The notes beneath the pieces are model-generated. The model saw only the letters and a list, made by a program, of their open reading frames with translations. It searched no databases and had not been told where the DNA came from. A stretch of 64,000 nt of DNA, from NCBI GenBank assembly GCA_949130495.1, contig CASBWL010000433.1:186001-250000 (forward strand), read 5' to 3'. Positions within the stretch are counted from its first letter, which is position 1; every line of letters starts with the position of its first letter. This DNA is from Sambucus nigra (taxonomy: Eukaryota; Streptophyta; Magnoliopsida; Dipsacales; Adoxaceae). Below are positions 58,385-64,000 of this stretch, in pieces. The position numbers and the translations under genes were made by a program.

Positions 58385-59468
58385 TATGTATGATATAAAT
58401 ATGCATATTTGTCAATTTTGTCAAATTTTCAAAAAACAGTATTTAAAAACAACTTTACCAAACGCACACCAATAATTATAAACACAAAAAATTGAATTTT
58501 AAAACTGTATTTAAAAACAGTGTTTAAATCGAATTTTCTGAATAGAGAACCAAACAGGCCCTAAAGAACATAAAAGAATTTTTTCGTTTTGAAGAAGTGC
58601 ACTGTCAAAATAATTTTTCTTCATACTTAAAAACTGTACGTGCATGATTATTTTATAGAGAAGATATGATGAAGCAAACACATGCACGTTATTGGTTATT
58701 TTTATCCATAAGAAAGCCGTGAGAGATTGGATAACTTATGTCAAGAAGCGTGTTAAAAAAACATCAGATTTTCCTTATCCCTTATCTGTACGCACCATTA
58801 ATAAAAACTTAGTCATATGTCAATCATTGGCATGCCAATCATTGGCACATTACAAAAAAACGGCTCCCCAAAAAGAGGCCTGCTTTAGCTGAGAGTCAGC
58901 TTTCAATTAAAAGTAACCAAAAAACTTTTAAGGCTTTTGAAAGTCACCTGTTAAGGTGCGTGGTAGATTAAAACAATAGGCATGAAGAACCATATCCTTT
59001 AAGGTTTTTTAGAATAGGATGAAACCTTTAAAAATGTAAATAAGTTCAAGCCAATGATTGGCTCCTAATGAAAAAGTGTGCCCCTACACTTCTCATTTCA
59101 GTGGGCGAGAAACAAAAGGCAACAATGGCCTTAAAAAAAATGTTGCGCCCCCACCCTTCTCCATCAGCTCATTTTGATTATAAAAAAAACTTTTACTCAA
59201 AAGAAATATTTTTGATTCCTTTTTTTTTTGAAAAAAAATCTTTTAATCAAAAAGGTTTTAACAATATCTTTAAAAAAAATCCCAAAGCTTTAAATAAAAT
59301 TGCAAGTGGAACTAAAACTTATTTTTTACCAAAACTATCTCTTGGAGCTTGAATGTCGAAGTGAACTTGAAATTCGGATACGAAGTTTGTAGATGATAGC
59401 TTCCTCGGTTCTTTGTTGACTTGTAGCGGTATGCTACATATTTAAATGTGACGGACAATGTCCTTACA

Positions 59469-60450
59469 TGGCATGAGCACTGGAGGTTGGGTCAGTTATT
59501 GTTTGATTTGGTCAAAAGCTTCTTGGCATGCCTCGTTCCAAACCTTGGTTAAATCCTTTCGGAGGAGATTTAAGATCGGTTCACAGATGGAGGTTAGTTG
59601 GCTGATTAACCGACTGATATATTGCAATTTCCCAAGAAAACCTCAAACTTCTTTCTCTGTTCGGGGTTGTGGCATCTCAAGTATGGCCTTCAGCTTTGCA
59701 GGATCTGCTTCTATCCCCTTTTCGCTGACCATGAATCCCAAGAGTTTTCCCTTTATAACGCTGAAGACACACTTGTGTGGATTAAGTCGCATCCGATACC
59801 GTCGCAATCGTTCGAAGAACTTTCGGAGAGCGGGAGCATGACCTTCTCTAGTTTTGTACTTGATAATCATATCATCCACATAAACCTCGACCTCTTTTTG
59901 AATCAGATCGTGCAGGATGGTTGTGGTAGCCCTTTGGTAGGTAGCCCCAGCATTCTTGAGATCGAATGGCATAAAGGTGTATCAAAAGGTTCCCCATAGG
60001 GTGATGAATGCGGTTTTTTCTTGGTGGTCGGTGTGCATCTTGATTTGGTTGTATCCGGAAAACCCGTCGACAAATGACTTGAGAGCATGACTGGTTGTGT
60101 TGTCCACAATCATGTCGATATTGGGTAGCGAATAATCATCCTTTGGAGAATCTTTGTTTAAATCTTGGTAGTCTACACACATTCAAACCTTCCCTCCTAA
60201 TTTCGGCACAGGTGCAATGTTGGCTAGCCATGTGGGATATTCGATCACACGAATGAAGCCCACGTTCAACTGTTTGACCACCTCTTCTTTGACCTTGAGC
60301 GACCATTTGGTGTGGAGTTTTCTCAATTTTTGTTTAATCGACTTGTAATCTGGGAGAGTGGTGATCTCGTACTGATCTATTTCAGGATCAATGCCGGGCA
60401 TATCATCATAGGACCATGCGAAGACATCCACGTACTCCTTCAGCAATTCT
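59469..60450 (-). pseudogene. Tat element reverse transcriptase (right of element B)
   Basis: 60183-60446 has the pre-RT segment DVFAWSYDDMPGIDPEI, then RVCVDYQDLNKDSPKDDY-like text at 59982-60182, with FVDGFSGYNQIKM and EKTAFITLWGTF. After a stop, 59643-59972 continues MPFDLKNAGATYQRA and the active site EVYVDDMIIK, then NPHKCVFSVIKGKLLGFMV. The thumb region runs to 59469 (one TAA near 59508), where element B interrupts the start of RNase H. A few stops only, so the copy was once functional. Confidence 0.92.
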
Positions 60451-61069
60451 TCGAGTTGTGCACGCTCATGCTCATCAAGGGTGGCCCCTATCCTAATCTT
60501 GCGCAGTTGGCTGCTAGAACCGAGATTAATAACACAGTCTCTTCTTCATTAACTTGAACGCGGTTATGTTATTTATTATTAACCTTATTTAGATCAGTTA
60601 AGAATTGTTCATTTGCAAAATCATCGTCATCAAAAGTTTGATTAGAATTCAAGTAGTTAATATAAGGCACAACAAGATACTCAAAATCTTCGTTTATTTC
60701 ATTGATAGGAAAAACAGCATTGAGAACCTTATCAAAAGAGGTCTCGATTAAATTTGAGCAAGGATAGACAATAGAAGAAGAAATAGGGTAAACATTGGGG
60801 TTAGGGGAGATTTCAAGAGGTAGAACTAGTACAGCACGCCAGTTGAGGAGAGGTGTATCAGCGGCTTTAATCAGACGGGATGGATCCATTGATGTAGTGC
60901 CTGAAAGGAACAAGCAGAGTGCCAGCCCTAGTATTTGTAAGTTGAAGGAATCTTCGGAATCACTTTCCTCAGTCTCTTCGATATCTTTGATGAGTGGTTG
61001 TACGTGGTGTGGGAAACTTTCGGCCCATGGGTAGCCATCTTGGAAAAAGATCTCCATTCCAGGATTCAT
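60451..61069 (-). pseudogene. Tat element protease-RT connector
   Basis: 60569-61069 is an open frame of 166 codons, acidic and Asn-rich (EETEESDSEDSFN, TFDDDDFANEQF), with the segment SNLIETSFDKVLNAVFPINEIN. No catalytic motif. Position between protease and RT matches the long spacer of Tat-type pol. Continues into stops near 60568-60450. Confidence 0.65.
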
Positions 61070-61141
61070 CTTCTTATCTGTGTGGTCATACCATGGTTCT
61101 GGAAAACCACAAAAGGGAAAGTCCTCGCCTTATTTGATGAA

Positions 61142-61351
61142 TCATCGATTTAAGGAGTCTCCTAGGATAGTTGGGATGCAGTCTAATCTTCTCTTTGGTC
61201 GAGACTGGTGGATCATTCTGAGCTCTTGTTCTGATGGTTGATACCCCAAGCCACAAGGAGGTAAAGCTTTCTTCAGTTTGATGGGCTCGACTATCCCTTG
61301 CTGCCTTTGCCCTATTCCCAGTCCGAGCATGAAGTGCATGTTTCTGAACAT
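61142..61351 (-). pseudogene. Tat element G-patch-like segment
   Basis: Reads MFRNMHFMLGLGIGQRQQGI...PPCGLGYQPSEQE. The spaced glycines (LGLGIG, then GLGYQPS) are like the G-patch segments seen in plant gypsy polyproteins downstream of protease. Two residues that are usually Gly in the G-patch core are changed. G-patches bind RNA or RNA helicases. In this copy stops lie on both sides. Confidence 0.65.
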
Positions 61352-61399
61352 CTGAATAACATTAACATTGCTATGAGGGTCATATTTTGGACAAACTAT

Positions 61400-62010
61400 T
61401 TATTTGAAACCGTCCCCTACCGGGAGGAGGAGTGGTTCAACTCGGAATCCTGACAGGAGCATATCATTTAACCCATGCTGTATCTCAAGAATTGGACTGC
61501 TGGTGCTTGCACCCTCGACATTTCCATCGTCACCCAAAGTGGTGATGACCCGCCCGTTGGCGAAGAACTTCAATTTTTGATGGAGTGAGGAAGACACGCC
61601 CTTGATATTGGGGAGCCAGGCTCGTCCGAGCAACAAGTTGAAACAAGCTGGGATGTCTATGACATGGAATTCAATGATAGGGTTTATAGGGCCAACCCCT
61701 ATAATATGTTTTATGGATTCCATCACCTCACGATGGGGATTATCGTAGGCACGTACACCGACAGAGGTTGGAGCGAGGTCGCTTTATTTCAGGCCTAAAC
61801 ACTTGAAGATTGTTAGAGGGAAAACATTCAAGGCGAATCCGTTATCGACAAGGGAGAGTAGCATGGCCTTCCCCATAGCTTCGATGGAGATGTTGAGTGC
61901 ATGATTGTGATTTGGGCCAAATATGGGGATTTCTTCTTCAGAAAATGATAACATTCGGGTAGAGGTCAAGGATCCGACCAGATTTACCACTTCTTCTGGT
62001 AAGGTAGAGG
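61400..62010 (-). pseudogene. Tat element protease
   Basis: The active site is near 61800-61870: LLSLVDNGFALNVFPLTIF. DNG in place of DSG is usual in Tat-lineage elements. The second half (61400-61726) carries PIIEFHVIDIPACFNLLLGRAWL and SSSLHQKLKFF, the retropepsin C-terminal segment with the Leu-Leu-Gly-Arg motif. A stop-frameshift near 61780 splits the two. Would process gag-pol. Confidence 0.82.
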
Positions 62011-62603
62011 GAGGAACTGTGGGTCCAGCGAGCAATTTGATTAAAGCATTTCTGTGTAGATGGGAAGACATGAAAAGTCCCCATAGAGTGATGTTAACTT
62101 GAGTTTTCTTCAGTTGATCGAGGATCTTGCTCTCCTTAATGGTCATCTCTGGAATAGGAAGGTTTTCAACGCCCTTTCCTTTGTCATTTGCTAGTAGTGA
62201 GCTTGGAACTTTGTAATGTGTCCCTGATCTTGTCATATGATTTATTGAAGAAGAAAAGAACATGAATCTTGTTTCCTCGTCAATCTCAGGTTGTTCTTCC
62301 ACCCTATTTATTTCTCCGAGGAGCTCTTCAAATAATATCATCCCACATATGTTGGCTACTGGGCCAGTTCTTCCTGAAGCTTGTTCTTCACCTGAATCTT
62401 CAAATTCTTCCCCCCATCCGGTGGCAACAATTCTGTCTTTCCTTGTAAAGTCAATGTATTCCATAACTTCAACGGCTTCCTCATACAGGTCTTCCCATTC
62501 TGTGGGGATGTGTGTGATTGAAGGGACCAAACGCCCTTGTAGCTTTAAAATGTCAAATAACCCGATGATACTGCAAATGCTGTTGGTTGGCCTGAATAAA
62601 CAT
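61784..62603 (-). pseudogene. Tat element gag-protease linker, N-terminus cut off by LTR G
   Basis: The frame is open from 62603 (and a little beyond, into LTR G sequence) to 61784 without a stop. It includes TEWEDLYEEAVEVMEYIDF, an acidic EEFEDSGEEQA, MTRSGTHYKVPSSLLAND, and KTQVNITLWGLFMSSHLHRNALIKLL just before protease. The gag capsid and knuckle would be to the right of 62603 but are replaced by LTR G. Confidence 0.75.
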
Positions 62604-64000
62604 TGTTGCCCAGAAATATACTCAAGAGGGGGGGTGAATTGAGTTTATACAAACTTTTCGGGTTAAACTAATATTTCAGAAAATATTTAATTTAAAACAC
62701 TTAATACAAATTTCAGATTAAATAAATCTTAAATGATTAAACCAATAATGATTAAATAAAAGTTACCAATAAGTTTAAATAATTTAAATCAGAGATTGAA
62801 ACACACAATGAATAAATTATCAAATAAATACTTCCAATTGATTAAACAAGAGATTACAATATCCAATAAATAAATAATCAATTTTCGTATTTTATATTCT
62901 AGATTTAATCTAAAGTGATTCACACAAGATTATCAAATAATACCACCAATTAATTTAAACAAGATAAATCACAGATTTCAATCACCCAAATAAATATTTA
63001 ATTAATTTCTGCTTAATAATAATTTATCTTCTAGAATTAATCTTAAATGATTCAAATCAAGAATATCAACCAAATACTCTCAATAAATTAAACAAGTTAT
63101 ATTTCGAGATAATAAGACCCAATAAATTTATAAACAATATTCGTATTAAATAAAAATCAATATTCTGGAATTAATTAATTATTACGAAAATAATTATTTC
63201 TGTCTTAAAATAGAATTATCAAATTTTCAGAATTAATTCAAATGCAAGTGTAAGTGCTTAAAATAAAAATAACCAATCACATGCAAGCAAATATATAAAA
63301 AAAATGCTGAAAATAAATGACACCGTATTTTAACGTGGTTCGGCCAAAACCCGGCCTACGTCCACGCGCCAAGAGTAAGCTTCCGTCTCCCGCGCTTCAC
63401 TAGTCCTGATCCACTTGTACGGTAGGATCAAACCACCATTTACAGACACTTGAAGCAAATACCGGCTCCAAGTACAACCGAAGCTAAAATTCCATCTTCA
63501 AACAAATCCGAATGTTGAGTACAAAGTTTGGATGTCGAAACTCTCTAAAATACAAATTGATCCGAGTTTCTTCTTGAGTGAGACTTTACAATAAATCTGA
63601 TTTTTGGCACTAGTCTTCTTCTTGAAATTTTTGTAGCAGAATAATGATTCTTGAGCTCTTCAAATTTCTTCAACAAATAACTAAATAGAACTTTGTTGCT
63701 ATCTCAAATCTGAGTGTCAACTTCAATGCTATTCTTGAACGAGTGTATGAGCTGAATATAAATTCTAGTTGCTCTCCTTTTTTTTGTGAGAGTATGTGGA
63801 GCTGAATAAATTTTTGGTTGCTCTCTAATTTTTCATGTCTGCTTACCTTCAACTGAATGTGGTCCTCTTCTTTTGTAGCCTTTAAAAAAATAACCGTTGG
63901 AAGAAAAGCTGTGGATGATATCTTCCATATCTGTCTAAGAATTAAATGGAGACTGATAGAGAGAGAAAGAGGTTAGACAATTAGAAATATTCAGTGAACT
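62604..64000 (-). repeat. LTR G, start of another copia-type element (runs off window)
   Basis: TGTTGCCCAGAAATATACTC followed by AAGAGGGGGGGTGAATTGAG is a phrase common at one end of plant copia LTRs. ACGTGGTTCGGCC and CGGCCTACGTCCACG (about 63331-63366) are also typical LTR phrases. No PBS adjoins the left end, so it is probably the 3' LTR of a minus-strand element inserted in the Tat gag. The remaining sequence is AT-rich with TAAATAAAC-like repeats and has no gene. Confidence 0.65.

Larger units (their letters stand above)
57478..58561. mobile_element. PIF/Harbinger-like non-autonomous DNA transposon
   Basis: Flanked by TAA on both sides (57475-57477 and 58562-58564), where the other LTR of B has uninterrupted AAAATTGAAGAAC. 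Terminal inverted repeats begin GGGCCTGTTTGGTT, extended imperfectly by CGTTTGGCAACCTGTTTTTAA-like subterminal repeats. The TAA/TTA duplication and GGGCCTGTTTGG ends are typical of PIF/Harbinger-type elements and MITEs. No transposase frame; the interior is AT-rich microsatellite and duplication. It would need a transposase in trans. Confidence 0.9.
49026..59468 (-). mobile_element. Element B: full-length copia retrotransposon
   Basis: Two LTRs (49026-50337 and 57068-59468), PBS, gag, protease, integrase, RT, RNase H and PPT in copia order on the minus strand. Perfect 5-bp target duplication TGGCA. The knuckle form (RKGHLRE) and long 3' noncoding region suggest the SIRE/Maximus group, not certain. 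LTRs differ at about 17 of the first ~410 bases. A handful of stops and frameshifts disable the polyprotein. The right LTR is lengthened by a DNA transposon. Confidence 0.95.
57068..59468 (-). repeat. 5' LTR of element B, with DNA-transposon insertion
   Basis: 2401 bp including the 1084-bp insertion at 57478-58561 and its 3-bp duplication. Without them it is 1314 bp, matching the 1312-bp left LTR. Ends TGAGAGTGCGCG and GTCCTTACA. Confidence 0.94.

Noticed and set aside
57843..58475. Open frames reading IYIYIY and THTHTH
   Set aside because: Translations of (TA)n and (CA)n microsatellites within the Harbinger-like element, not genes.

Overview
The window looks like intergenic DNA from a large, repeat-rich flowering-plant genome. 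Almost everything recognisable is LTR retrotransposon sequence: Ty1/copia and Ty3/gypsy of the Athila and Tat types. Elements are nested, truncated and decayed, with plant-type TATA boxes, GT-AG introns and primer-binding sites (PBS) matching plant tRNAs. I see no intact single-copy host gene, rRNA, tRNA or CRISPR. The species cannot be named from the sequence.

Layout. 1-10.1 kb holds minus-strand copia sequence. Element X (5' LTR from 8474, gag split between 7.86-8.46 kb and 2.9-4.16 kb, then protease, integrase and RT running off the left edge) is interrupted by family A, whose LTR at 6637-7734 has a PBS on one side and a polypurine tract (PPT) on the other, as in the middle of a tandem array. 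10.3-12.9 kb is a badly decayed minus-strand Tat-like gypsy gag-protease-RT fragment (F), with its PBS at 12898 and an LTR to the right. 15-17.3 kb shows nothing recognisable. At 18171 a minus-strand Tat/Ogre-type LTR (E) begins next to a PBS. It is broken by a complete plus-strand Athila-type element (C, 18223-30780) and resumes to 32829, carrying a ~170-bp tandem repeat. 34428-35550 is a solo LTR related to family A.

36463-41904 is a second Athila-type element (D, minus), truncated in RT. 42.1-46.5 kb holds two plus-strand accessory genes: a five-exon plant-mobile-domain (PMD) gene and a DUF7745-like gene, each with its own TATA box. They lie antisense and downstream of the pol of a minus-strand Tat element whose gag-G-patch-protease-RT-RNase H-second RNase H-integrase occupies 62603-59469 and 49025-46850. 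That pol is split by a complete copia element (B, 49026-59468) with a perfect 5-bp target duplication. B's right LTR carries a 1084-bp PIF/Harbinger-like DNA element (57478-58561). Another LTR (G) starts at 62604 and runs off the window.

The order of events is readable. Tat came first, then B, then the Harbinger-like element. E came before C. B's LTRs differ at about 4 percent and C's at about 8 percent of positions compared by eye. No element seems able to move by itself now, because every pol carries stops or frameshifts. The most interesting feature is that three accessory ORFs in two unrelated retrotransposons (PMD, DUF7745-like, and the plant-transposon-protein ORF of C) each sit 84-101 bp downstream of a plant-type TATA box, and that the two antisense genes have decayed by nonsense substitutions only, with frame and all four introns intact.
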